From the NCBI GenBank assembly GCA_949318235.1, contig OX439129.1, positions 7,509,849 through 7,573,848 of the forward strand: 64,000 nucleotides of DNA. Reading direction: 5' to 3'. Below the pieces are notes generated by a model. The model did not search any database and was not told the origin of the DNA. It saw only the letters and a list, made by a program, of their open reading frames with translations. Shown here piece by piece: positions 1 to 13,000 of the stretch. The stretch comes from Ecdyonurus torrentis. Taxonomy: Eukaryota > Arthropoda > Insecta > Ephemeroptera > Heptageniidae. Position 1 is the first letter of the stretch. The number at the start of each line of letters is the position of its first letter. The position numbers were made by a program, and so were the translations under genes.

Positions 1-29
1 AAAAATCATTTTTCTTAATGATGCTTGCA

Positions 30-120
30 CCAAAATGATATGAATAACTTGCAATTTTAGTGTTGCATTTCAGTCTATAGTTGTGCAAGTTTTTTATTTC
101 CTTGCGGTACGTACAGCAAG
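30..120 (+). repeat. Dispersed repeat, family A copy 1
   Basis: This stretch matches 16588-16679 with few differences (shared core reading TGAATAA-CTTGCAATTTTAG, then CAGTCTATAGTTGTGCA). Each copy has a short internal inverted repeat (ACTTGCA ... TGTGCAAGT), so it is probably a small MITE or a MITE end. No target duplication could be recognised. Confidence 0.5.
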
Positions 121-1930
121 ATAATAAAATTTATTATACAGTATACATGACTTTTTCAACCATATTATATGAATCTTGACCATAATATTTAGCTACTAAT
201 ATTACAGCAACAAAAAAATACTATAGAAAACGAAAACCATTGGGGAGAGATTGGGAAAAAAGCATTAAAAATGAAACAAATGAACTGTATATAACAATAA
301 TTTTATATTACTATTTGTTAAGCATATCATTATACACTATGAATAAATACGAATAAAAAAGTGCAAATTATCCTAGTAGAGCATAATAATAATAATAAAT
401 TATAATATGAGGTATATAAAGAAGTGCAAACAATGAAGAAAACGTTGTGAATAGCACTGTTTAAAAAAAAGTATAATTAAATATAACGAGGTGCATTATA
501 AATTGATTAAAATATATATAGAGAAACTGCATATTTAAATTGCACTTTCGAGCTGACCTCATGCAAGTTGCGGTCAAAAACATTTGCATGGATATTAATT
601 TTTATTATCTTTTACACCACTAGCTTGCGACCTTTTCCATTCAAATATCATAACCTCGTTCTGTATATACATATATATATATAGCAGTCACCAGTTAGAC
701 AATGTTTCTATATAAACCAGATTGCACGTTGCAATTATATTTGCACAGATTTTAATTACCACTTTAAATTGTTAAAATATATAAGTTCTTTTTCTCACAG
801 TTTTCCCCTCTTCAATAGTATACCTATATAATAGTAGTAGTATATTATACTACAGTACATAACGGACAAAAATAAATACGTTATACTTATGCTATTGCTT
901 TATTTCAGCAACATTTAATCATAAAAACAACATAATTTATGCATAATAATTAACTACACAGCATAACAGTAGTTTTGTACTATACAAAGTAATTATAATT
1001 ATTAAATTTTCTAAATAGCAAAAATCTTATGCTATGCGCTATATGCAGCATAAATTATTAGCTTTTATCCATGAGCATGTGTTTTGAGAGCATATAACTA
1101 AAATTATTATTATATGTAGGTATATTATGGAAAAACGATTGAGTTGATATATTTTAACATAAACGTAGCGCGTCTTTTTCTCATAAGTAAAAAAAATGAC
1201 AAATTTTACGCAATTTTTTTTTCCACTCACAAGTCACAAGTCAGTATCCAATACTGCGCATATATAGACAAATTGCGCGCGATGTATTATTTTTACTGTA
1301 CTGCCTTATAATACCATAAAAATTATATATTATGAAATATTACGGAGAATATTACCTGTTAATTTACATCTTAGAATGTATTAAATTGCCATATAGAATG
1401 AATCATAAATATAAAAATTTGCATCTCAAACATGCAGTGTCTGTACCTCAGTGTTTCATCTATAACATTATTTTATAAGTCTGCACAAATATCTCTATTT
1501 TTTTTTAAACCTCCCATGCCAATTTTGTATAAAACAAAAAATGAAGCATACAGTACGTTCAAACCAAAGCCACATATAAGCTTATTAAATCATCCGTGCC
1601 TAATTAAAACTTATAAACCACAAAAATATTTTCATTAAAAATCTGTTTGATTTTTAAAAATGGTTTTACGTATGAATAAAAATGATAATACTGTATTATT
1701 TTACATTTTTTGTTAAGTATTGATATTATAGTCATATCTGCCAGTTTTCGAACCTTTTATCTTTGAAATAAGATCAATATATTAACCACACAATAGTATA
1801 AACTAACAACATGTGATATAATAGAAATGAATGAGATCGCGCGGTGAATTGGTGAATCGTTCCGATATGCCCTTTCAGACTTTCAGGTGAAGATATACAC
1901 TTATCACAATACTAGTTCGAGCGGATACAG
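121..1930. other. AT-rich intergenic stretch
   Basis: About 1.8 kb of very AT-rich DNA with short A/T runs. I see no reading frame with protein-like composition, no splice-bounded exon and no RNA gene. Confidence 0.5.
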
Positions 1931-1939
1931 TGTAATTAA

Positions 1940-2060
1940 TTATGTAAAGTCAACTGTGATTGGCTAGTAGGTTTATAACACACTCTCTGATTGGTTTAGC
2001 ACCGCGGATACAGCTTTTGGCGGGAATGACCTTGTTTTGGCCAGAGTGTAGTTATAAGTT
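1940..2060. promoter_or_regulatory. Promoter-like patch with CCAAT and E2F-type motifs
   Basis: Two inverted CCAAT boxes (GATTGG at 1958 and 1989) lie just before TTTTGGCGGGAA at 2015-2026, which fits the E2F consensus. The patch is GC-richer than its surroundings. Paired CCAAT boxes next to an E2F site are typical of cell-cycle gene promoters. No downstream coding exon could be recognised on either strand, so the gene served and the direction are unknown. Confidence 0.3.
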
Positions 2061-2099
2061 AATAACTATTTTCATCAACAATTTATTTATTTATTATTA

Positions 2100-5000
2100 T
2101 TATTATTATTTTGCTTTATTGTTACGTGTTTGTATAATGGTCTGAGAAATTCCAATATTCGTCGAAAATTAAAAGAAAATATTATAATTTATAGGTTAAT
2201 AAAGTGAAAGTAAATAAGAAATAGAAGAGGGTTTTTTAATTATAAACTTCAATATATTTATACACCTGCAGTATTGCTTTTTCAAATAATTCTTATAATA
2301 CCGTATTATAATGATTTGTTCTCTTAAATTTATAATACGAGAATTATTACAAACGTCGTTGTTTGTTATTACACACAATACACACACACACTGCAGATTA
2401 ACATGCAAAATATGTCCTCTATAATAACAATATTAATAAAATGTTAACATTATGCATAAATTGCTCCTATAAAAATTAATTTATATTGCATGTATATGTC
2501 TTTTTTGTGCGTGTTTTGTTAAGTCAACTTTTAAATTTAGAATAATTTTTATCTTTTAAATTAAACTTCATCATGCATTTATAAAATAATTTTTTAAATT
2601 TAAAAAAAAATAAAGAAAGTATGTCAAAATATGTACTAGCAATTTATTTATATAAACATTACGTAAATGCATAAAGCTTTTACTAAAATAATCAAGCTAT
2701 ATGTTTATGGTGGTTAAGATCTCCTCTCTCTCTCTCTCTCTTTCTCTCTCCATTATACCTTAAAGTCAACCTCCTATATCGTGTCTATCAGGTGTCTATA
2801 TCGCCATCGCGATATCACGATAACAAAGTCAATTTACACGGTTCCAATAAGTAAAAATTACAAATAAGAAATTCAAAAAATATATATATACTTTATATAG
2901 CAATTTAAATAATATAAAATCTTCAGTATTATGTGATATCGTTGCATTTCATTTCTAAACAAAATGATCACAAATATGTTTTTAAAAAATGTATAGAAGC
3001 ATACGGAAGCATTATAAAAATTATACGCCATAACATTATGTGCCCGTCTTCCCGAGCAGGCATGTAATAAAGAAGGCTTACGATATATTATTTAAAGATA
3101 ATATATAAATCAAACTTACCAAATACATGTTGTGCAGAGTCATGTCGTTTATTGCAATTCAATTTTTTAATGCTCTCTACCTCAATTAATTAAACTGATC
3201 ACAATATGTCACTTTTGATTGTGTTTCAATTAGAAAATATAAATAATTAATTATAATTAATTTATGTATTAATACAATAAATTACTACAACATATGCGCA
3301 GCAAAAAAAAAAGTATTTTATTGAGACTTAAAAATTAAATAACATTACTCTTATGCAATCTCAACTATTTGCAGTACTTCATTTTTTTTTTTTTTTTTTT
3401 TTAACTATTTTGCGCACCATTACAAAACACTTAAATTTTCACTGAATATAGAAAACTGATGTCGTCCTCACACTGGAATATAAATTTAAATCAACTGACC
3501 GCAGTGACTCTATGCCTTACGTTTAATGTTTTGTATCTTGAAGTACAAAGTCTGTTGTCACTACATATCATAAAAACAGGAGCAATAAGGTATGGGCTTG
3601 ACCTTTAAACTCTCATAAACATATAACAGAGAATATTATGATTATTCGCCTACTATACGTGTTATTAAAAATATTGATATACTCAAATGTTCGTATATTA
3701 ATTCAATACTTTTTATCGGAAAGTTAGAAAACCCAAACATTTGTTTGGCATATCATTTTAAATAAGCTTTTGTTATTTGGTTTTCGCATCTTGACCATAC
3801 TGTATTATACTTACTTTAGTAATGATCTGAACGCGTTATAAAATTTTACAAATTGCTCAACGCGTTGGGAACAAATTTCTGTGCTCTGTGAAAACAAATA
3901 TTTTGTATCTCAAGAGTCCCAAATATATGTCCAAATAAGGGATTTTTGTTTGTTGCTATTATTTTAGTTGTACACTCTATATTTTTTTCTATAATATATA
4001 GTACTGTTTCGACGCGATATCAAGACAATTGCTTTTTTTTCCCGTTGGAATTAATTTAAACTCATTGTAATTATTATAATTATATACAATTTAAAAAATT
4101 TATTGAAGGACCCTGGAAAAAACGTATAATTCAAAATTATACTTGTTTGTCTCCTCACTTTACTGAAACTTAATGTCATTTTTTTTTAAAGTGGATTATA
4201 TGTAATTTGCAAACTTAATTGCGGTATATTTTCTATTAAACAATTCGGCGGAATGACAAAAAATAATAATAATAAAATGCGCAGTTAAAATAAGAAGCTA
4301 TAGAGCGACAAATAAAATTAAAATATATTCAACGTGATAGAATTTTTAACAATTATAGTTTCATCGTTATACTATAATATAAAATATAAAAGTAACATAT
4401 TTTCTCTCGAAAATGTTTCATATCCCCTGCTTTTTGCTAACATCGCAGCTCAGCATTTTCTTGATTCAATTTTCAGTTCTCACTCTCTCTTTCTCTCTCA
4501 TCTTAATCCACTTGTTCTCTCTCACCACCAATTTTACCTCTTCTTCATATATATAAAATATCCCCAGCTCTTTTTCCTTACCCACAAAACTCGCACAATT
4601 CAATTTCGACTTTTCTCTTATAATACAATATTACATCATATGTATTATCTCTGATGCAAGCTGCTTTTTGTGTATAACAAAATTCAATCATTTATATATC
4701 TTCCTTTCAACTTTATATATCAAAGCTAAAAGTCCTAAATACTATAATAAATATAATAAAGTAAAATAGATAAACTTTTCTACGCACTCACCTCTAAATC
4801 GGTTTACTCTGTCCTTATACAGCTAGGTATGTGTGATGAAAGCTAAAATGTAGTTTGTTTGTTTTTGAAGTCAAACGAATCACAAATAATATTTTGTACT
4901 CAAAATATTAAAACAAGTACATTTACTTAAAATCCTTTTTATTGATTCCTTAACACATATACATATACACACTTCTTACTAATTAAAGAAAATTACCACA

Positions 5001-5379
5001 GTCAATAGCATGAATCTTGAAATGCTATATATAATGACATTCAAGATTTTTCTTACAGTATATAGTATATTAAATAAAAATATTGTTAAAAATTCTAATA
5101 TTTCATTTTTAACAATATTTTAAAACAATCTTTTTTTTTTTTTTTTTTTGCCATAAATTTAGGAGTTAAAATAGTTTTTGAAGCTGTCTTTTTTTTTTTC
5201 TTTATCTTCAGATTTTTTTTAAAAAAAAAAGGACTGTAATTAAAAATTGATTAAAGTATTAAATTGTAATTAAAAATTGGAGAGAAATTTGAACACAGAT
5301 GTGCCAGAGTTAAATACATACCTCAACTGGAAGGCCGACACAATACATATTTTTATTAACTTGGTATTTTGTCGGAGGT
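2100..5379. other. AT-rich intergenic stretch with homopolymers
   Basis: Contains a CT-rich microsatellite near 2720-2750 and long T runs near 3383-3404 and 5131-5149. Open frames here (for example 4334-4654) have low-complexity, unbiased composition and no family resemblance. I see no supportable gene. Confidence 0.45.
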
Positions 5380-5826
5380 GGTCATTGCATGACCTTTAAT
5401 ATCTATAGTAACTAAATAGGTAGTAAGGTCACCGCATTCTTCCTATGTAGGTGGGTGTAACGGGGGCGTAACCAAGCTTTGTAGGCATGTGATTGGAGTA
5501 GAGGAAACCCTGCTTTTGCCCGAAGCCACTTCAGCAGCCAATATTAGCTGCCAAGGATTATAATGTCTCAGAAAATCACTAATTATTAATATTAATCAAC
5601 TGCAAAGGATATTCATAGATTTCAAGACAATAGCTGACTTGTTAAGGCATGCTCTGATATGATTTTTATTTCTTGACAATTCGTATAAGTTGTGCTATCA
5701 TTTATTTAATTGACCCCTTTTAACATGGGTTTAGATGGGATGTATGATGTGAAGCAAAAAAATGCTTTTGGTGAATCGACCTTACACCTTACTACCTTTC
5801 TAGTTACTATTTAAGATCACATGACC
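5380..5826. mobile_element. MITE-like element with imperfect ~45-bp TIRs
   Basis: The left end (GGTCATTGCATGACC, then TAGTAACTA...AGGTAGTAAGGT) is matched in inverse orientation at 5780-5826. The element is 447 bp with no coding capacity, which suits a non-autonomous DNA transposon. The superfamily is unclear. Confidence 0.5.
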
Positions 5827-6366
5827 ATAATACGTTGAAATAAAATAACACCACAAGTATCTTTGTTTGTTATAACAAAATGTTTGCAATGCACAATTGT
5901 TCTTAATTAATTTAGGACAAGAATTTGTGTGTGCAAAGTATTAAAAGTAAAAAAAAAAAAAAAAAAATGTCAACAGTTGAATTTTGTAGTTAATTAAACT
6001 GCTCAGGAGTAGAGTTTCAAATCAAGAGCAGACAGTATCAAAATTATATTATGATTGGCAGTTCAGAATTATGCTCTCTTTACTTATCATGTGACTCACT
6101 TTTATAATGTCACCGAAGAAACAAAATTATATCAATGAACAAAACAAAAAGGCAAAATTTGTAATAATTTACATTTCTTTATCCATCCATTACAAATTTT
6201 ATAATTCTGATTGTGCTAAATTTTCTGGAATTTATGTATAGGCTCTGAACATTTTACAGAAGCTTAATTGTGGCTAATTGAGTTAATTACTAATTAAAAA
6301 GCTTCTTATTCTCTTTAGGTTTCAAGAAAATGTTAAAATAAGATAACTTTGCAACAGTATAATTAT

Positions 6367-6695
6367 GATAATATAAAAGACAAGGATCGAGAAAACCAGC
6401 AAGGGCCTTACCATAGTGAAGAGAGTTCCATAGTTTTACAAAAATATTGCTAGCACAGATAACAAAACTAACACATATTGGATAGCTTTCAGCACTAAAC
6501 TGCAAGAGAGAACGGAGTATGTGCGTGTGCTTTCTTCAGTCCTTACAGATGCAGAGAGAAATCATGATTTTTTTTTACTTTTTTTTTATTATTAATGTTT
6601 CTTTGAGCAAGCAAGATTTTCATTGAACTATGGGACTCTCTTCACTATGGTAAGACCCTTGCTTGTATGGTCTATCCCTTTCTTTTATATCATCA
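6367..6695. mobile_element. MITE, family B copy 1
   Basis: The arms at about 6367-6433 and 6628-6695 are inverted copies of each other, sharing AGCAAGGG-CTTACCATAGTGAAGAGAGT. A second member is at 9714-9908 and a single end lies at 10583-10650. Non-coding. Confidence 0.6.
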
Positions 6696-7795
6696 AACAA
6701 CATAATATGTTACTTATGAAGAAAAAAAAATACAGCTACATATTATTATTTGTTACAAATTACAGTCCAATAATTTACGTATGAATGGAAGATGAACTAT
6801 TGATATTATATTGATGGAATGGATTGTATTCATGATGCAACATGAAGTTATTTTGGTAAGCGAAGGATCACAACAAGAAATGTAACTTTGATTATATATC
6901 AACACAAATACATTATATATCTTCATTAAGCATTAGCATCATTGATTGATTATATTAATATTTGTGTTCTTTTACAGTCCACCTATCATGATTATTTAAT
7001 TATACACAATGAAGTTTGATACCAAAGAAGGTAAAAATATACTTTTTTTTTATTACAGTATTATTTTAAACACAAAGTACCAACTATTACATTAACATTT
7101 TTTTTTACTTTTTTTTATTTCATAACACAGAGGTAGAAGTGAGGCGGGATAATTGTCCCAGCGTTAGAATTTGGTTTTATGAAACTATCCCTGTTTTTGG
7201 CCCTTAATTTCCTGGCATTAAAGTCAACCCCAGTGCCCCCAGTTGAAGCAGTTATAACAGGAAATCACAATGTATAATGGAGATAATCAGTGATAGTAAA
7301 TAAAAATTTTAAAAAAATAATAATAAAACTTCAATTTTCTGTTGGCTTAAAGTATAGGATGTTAAAGGGATCCTGGCGTCAAAACATTAAGTCAAAAACG
7401 TAAAATTCATGAATTGGGGCCTTCATATATACACATATTATGTCCCTCAACCCATCTGTGTATCCTTACATACTGAGATTTAATAATAAAAGTCTTGTAA
7501 TGCTAAAGGATAGATAATTAGGGGACCCTCAACTTTACCCACTCACCTCACCGATAACTTCCATTATATTAACTTTGTGTTTTGTAAATCAAAGGAAAGA
7601 AAATAGTTTTAGAAATATCTTTCTTTTGATTGACATTATGAACCAACACATTCTATCATGTATAATTTGTAAGAGTTTGGAACTGACCCAAAATACAGCT
7701 TTATTTTGAACCAGAAAAAAAAATACAATACATCGTTAAGTAATTTATGGTAAAATTACTTTTCTCCGTGAACTCAGCCTCAAAAATTTCTTTAC

Positions 7796-7830
<35 letters not shown>

Positions 7831-9713
7831 TTTCTGACCACAAAATAGAAATCTTTTAGTATACAACTGTATGTATAAAGACAAATATCAAAAAGACCAG
7901 TTGATTTTCTTTTTTACCTTCACAAAATGTAGTATATTATATATATGGAGTGATAGAACTTCACAAAATTGAGAGTTTACTGTAAAAACATTGCAATATT
8001 GTATGTTTGCCATTTCACTTAACTCACACTGAAGTCAAAATGATCTCATGACAAATGACTGTTTGATTTCCAACTTACGTACTTACGCTGGAAATTTTTT
8101 ATATAGAGCTGTATAAGCTGCAACCTCTAGTTAAACCTTACAAGTTAGTTACCCTTTTATTTTTTTTTTAATTGTTGCAACAATCAAAATAACAACTTAG
8201 CTGTGGTTTAACTAGTTAGTTAGCGTTGCAGCTGACAGGGGTATATAGGGTTTGTTGTATTATATAACTATTTAATACCAAAGACATTAGTTTAACAATT
8301 AAAGCATGACATATGGAAAACTATATTACCTGAAAATCTTTAATTATTGAAGTAATAATGAAAAACGAGGAAAAAAAACACAATAAAATTGATGATTTAA
8401 AATGGCAACATTGCAAATTTCACTTTAAGGTAAGAAGCTATGAGGCATGAAAAATCATTGTATTTAATTGTGCATGGAAAATCAAAGTTAATTGGGAGGG
8501 GAGCACATACTGTATATCCAATAGCTGCTATAATATTTAGTACATCAAGATTTTTTTTTATCAAAATAAATATGAGTAATGAAACCTCAAATAAAAATAA
8601 TTTTAGGGTGGAAGCACACAAAAATGAAAACATTTAAGATTTTAAACAGTTATATAGACATTAACTAATGCTGTTTGTAAACTCAGTTCTCTATGCTCCT
8701 TAAATGACGATCAACTTTGGTTATTCAAATGGAATGTACATTTTTTGGTGCAAGAGAACAAGGGTGTGTTGTGTACGAACAACATTACTGCTTCTATACA
8801 AGAAAATGTTATTACATAATATTATTTACTATCCTGGCATAAAACTACACAACATTCAGATATTAAGTATTTTATATCTAATATTTTTTTAAAAGTTAAT
8901 GATAACAAATTTTTGTTTGTTAATAAAATGAGCAAAAATAGTTAAGTCATTTTTCTTACATTTGAAGAGTATTTAATTCATTTCCTTTTCTTACAAATAA
9001 AAAAAAAATGGTAAGACAGAAAACAAATGAAACTATCCATCACAGTTAATTTTCTTTTTTCTTCATATATAATATGCATAATAATCTGCTATATCAAATT
9101 AAGTTATCATGAATTGATTATTCATTATTACTAAGTTGTTTTAGTAAAAATTTGACGAGGCAATAATAAAATAGAGAAATACATAACGTAGACGATTAAA
9201 TTTTTTTTCTTTATGGGAGGAGGGGGGGGGGGGGGTTCAAGATAATATGACAACTAATAATTTGAAGAAGCAGATATAATGCCAACTAAAATTTCAACCA
9301 CCTCATATAAGAGAAAGAGTATACAAGTGATTTAAAGAAGTTGGAAACCATTTTGGTTTAGAAATGTTATCAAAGGAGCGAATATGAAAAATGTGCCATC
9401 AAGATCTTCACCTACCAATCTCCCTTACATATCTTCTGACTTTCTATACATATATTTAGTGCCTCAACTTGTGTCACAACTGAGTGTCGCACTGAGCATG
9501 GGGGGTAATGTAACTACAACTACCTATATACTGCTACACAAGGTACGAGTCGTTACCTGAGCACAAGTATTCTGAGTGCTTACGTCATATATTTGATTGA
9601 TCCTGACCTTCAGTTTCATAAGGAATAATATCACAAATCAATTGCAATTAAAAAAAAAGTCCCAAAAATTTCTATAGTGATTCTATTGTTTCAATATAAG
9701 GGAAAAAAAACAC
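6696..9713. other. Intergenic stretch with isolated transposon ends
   Basis: AT-rich, with a 32-bp A run near 7797 and a G run near 9222. A lone transposon end, ACTTCACAAAATTGAGAG followed by TTTACTGTA at 7957-7983, matches the terminus of the pogo-like MITE at 11831-12003. No gene could be supported. Confidence 0.45.
8099..8250. mobile_element. Short inverted-repeat element
   Basis: AGCTGCAACCTCTAGTTAAACC near 8115 is matched in inverse orientation by GTGGTTTAACTAG...GTTGCAGCT ending near 8232. About 150 bp and non-coding; a MITE-like hairpin. Confidence 0.45.
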
Positions 9714-9908
9714 ATCAATAATAAAGAAAAGGATAGAATTACTAGCAAGGGCCTTACCACAGTAGAAGTTCGATGTAGAGGTCAAAGTCTCACATGGCAC
9801 AGTGTTTTGTTACAAAAAAGTTCATTTCATAACTCATCGACCTCTCCATAGAACTTTTACTGTGGTACGGCTCTTGCTGGTAATTCTATCTTCTTCTTTA
9901 TTATTGAT
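9714..9908. mobile_element. MITE, family B copy 2
   Basis: A 195-bp hairpin whose arms share AATAATAAAGAA and AGCAAGGGCCTTACCACAGT in inverse orientation. It has the same core terminal sequence as the copy at 6367-6695. It lies just beyond the 3' end of the ATXN7L3 gene. Confidence 0.6.
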
Positions 9909-10093
9909 CCTATTGTTTGATATAAAAAAGGGAGAAATTCAATTTGTGTCAACAAAATTAGCTAAGAGTAAGAACACACAAAAAAATTAGCCGAGAGTCG
10001 GAAGACATATAAGGGACATGTGGTATGGCACTTGTTGTTTAATTATCCTATTTTTCCTTTGACAACAATTAAATTGTATACAGTTAGTTGTTC

Positions 10094-13000
10094 TCAACGT
10101 TGACTACTAGCAGTATAAGACTCCTCAGGAGCAGGAACACCTGTATAGCCATTGGGTGGAGTAGAGTTCTTCACAGACTTGGATTTTGATTTCTTAGACT
10201 TGGGAGTAGGTTTCTTAGATGATGAACTTGAAGTTGAAGTAGAATCAGCAGGGGATGAAGTGGCAGAGTTTTCTGTAGCCTGATCCCAACTTGAGCCCCT
10301 TGTCAAGGCTTCTCGTACAGCCTGACCATCACCATCCTCGTAAGAATCAACATCAACCATCGAGCCAGCCTCTCCTTCAACACCATCAGGGTCTGAAATG
10401 TAATTATATGAGAGTTAGTACTTCAATATGAAAATCAAATATGTTACATTTCTTTGGCACAGAAACATTAAGTTTTATATAATATGTTGGACACGCCCTA
10501 GTTATTTGATAGGTGCAGTACATTAGTGGTTAAGTTGTTAAGAATTTTGGCATTTTATTTTATGTTGTAAAACATATTATCAAAAGAAAGGATAGGAAAA
10601 CCAACAAATGCCTTACCACCTAATGAGTCCATAGCTTGGAGAAGATTTTGATAGCACAGTTAACGCAAATACAGTAAGCTCTCGATTTTGTGAAGTTCAA
10701 TTCTGTGAATTTCTCAATTTTGTGCAATAATCAGTTGGGTCCGCAGCAGACTTCAATATAAGCATGGCAATGTTATATGGCTCTTGATTTTGTGAAATTT
10801 AATTTTATGAAATGAACATTTTCTGGGTCCCATTTTTGAGGGCAACCACCACCTTCTTCAGTTGCTTAGTGTTGATTACACACTATGAAATGTCGGAATC
10901 AATGTCAATGTTTGTGTTAACTGTGCCATCAAGATCTTCACCTGGCTACAATGTTGTGGTTCATCCCCACAACTTTCTGTTAGGTCATAATTACCTTGCG
11001 TTGCCCAAACTTATAATTTGCTTCAAATACATTTACTTTTGCACCTACTACTATACCTACATCAGAGATGCGGGAAAAGGAGGTTACATAACATTTTTGT
11101 TAGGTTATGATATATAATATAAGAAGAAAAAAACATTTCGGTTTAAATTGCAAATCAAAGAAAATTAAAAGATAATTATAATTAAAGCCTGCTATATTGA
11201 AAGCTATATTACGCGAAAATCTCTAATTAAATAGACACGGCCTTGTGCTTGCAATTATGGGTCCCCTCTTTTTGTATCTATTTAATTAGAGATTTTTGCA
11301 TAATATAGCTTTCAATATAGCGTGCTTTAATTATAATTATCTTTTACTTTTCTTTGATTTGCACTTTTGCTAGGTTAGACAGGTGTAGCTTAACAATTGA
11401 TATAACCATACATGCTGTAACCATTACTGTACCATGGTACCTCATGTAAATGTAAATTGTGTGGTAAGTCATGTGATCAATATCATTTGCTGAAATGTAC
11501 TAATCGTAGCATTAGTCTAACAGCTTATGCTCAAGAGTAATGTTTAATGTATGTAATTTACTATTTCTTATTTTGTAAATTTAGGTTATATGTTGTACAC
11601 CATGTGTGTTCATTGAATAAAATGAAAATAAAACCAAATAGTACCTAAAAGTATTCCAGCTTCATCTAGCTGAGGACCCAAGAGTGAGAGGCGGATGTTC
11701 CTCCTCTGGTCATCTGAATGTTGTGGACACCTGAGAACATCACAGTCTTTGTTATGTACATACACATATACAGGTAATGAGTTAAGAACCAGGCTATTAT
11801 TGGATAAAACAAGCTATGTTTTGGTAAATACAGTAAACTCTCAATTTTGTGAAGTTTAATTCTCTGAATTTCTAGATTATATGAATTGCTCAGTTGGTTC
11901 CGCAGCAGACTCCAATATAAGCATGGATATGTTGAAGCTTTCTATTTTGTGAAATTACTATTTTCTGGGTCCCTTGAGACTTCACAAAATCAAGAATTTA
12001 CTGTATTCTTAAGGAAGTAAGATAATAACATCCCAAAAATCATTTAAACACGCCTTTTTATATTATAACATGTTTTTAAAAAAAAAAGAGATTATAGTAG
12101 GTAGATTTGAGTATGTTGAATATGACATTAATAAAACGCACAGATTGTCTAATTTATAAAGTAAATTGGGACTTAGAACCTAATATTCTAGAGTATACAC
12201 AAGCTAGATATACTGTGTCAATAAAATACATGTTATACTTAGTTTCTCACATTCTCTCACCACATTACTCATGACCTTAGGCTAGTTTTGTCCTTTACCT
12301 AGGACTTTTCAGTAAGGCTCAGCAGAGAGCCCGATCAGCTAGAGATGACTCACACCACATCTGCTAACTGACTGAGCTGAGGTTGCAAGTGGCAGCATGG
12401 TTTTAAATAAGTGATGCCCTGCCAGCTGTACGCACTGATTGGTCAAAACCACCATGCACACTCAAACAGGTTTGCTATTTAAAACCTGTCATCCACGTAT
12501 TTTAACATAAAATTGTGCAATACGAGGGCTGCAAGACAGGCAGCCAGCAAGCCATGTGTCTTCCCTCATCTGCCAGAGTTCCCCAACTCCAGAAAATTTG
12601 CGAGAACATTATGCCTACTGGCAGCACTGTATCGTGAGTCATGCGCTAGTTATATTATTGACACAGGGGCAGGAAAAAAAAAAAGGAATTGGAGGGATAG
12701 AACATAATGTACAGTACTTATTGGTATATTTTAATTTAGTATACAGTTATTGATGTTGTCATTTAGAGGACCAAATACAATATAAATTAAAGAATCTTAT
12801 TTAAAAAAAAAAAACTTGAATGTGAAAAAAAACATCAACTTAGCAATAAATAAGGGGGGGGGGAGGATGCTGAGGTTGTTTATATCGATGTTGTTGCGAG
12901 CAAAATGTGTAACTTGTTTTTTGTCATGCGAAGCAAAATGTGTAAGTCGAGCGCAATCTCCACAACGTTCAGAAACGACTTACACATTTTGCTTCGCCAG

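Noticed and set aside
10094..10360. Separate small Ser/Lys-rich gene
   Set aside because: It is the last coding exon of ATXN7L3, joined in phase through an acceptor at 10393.
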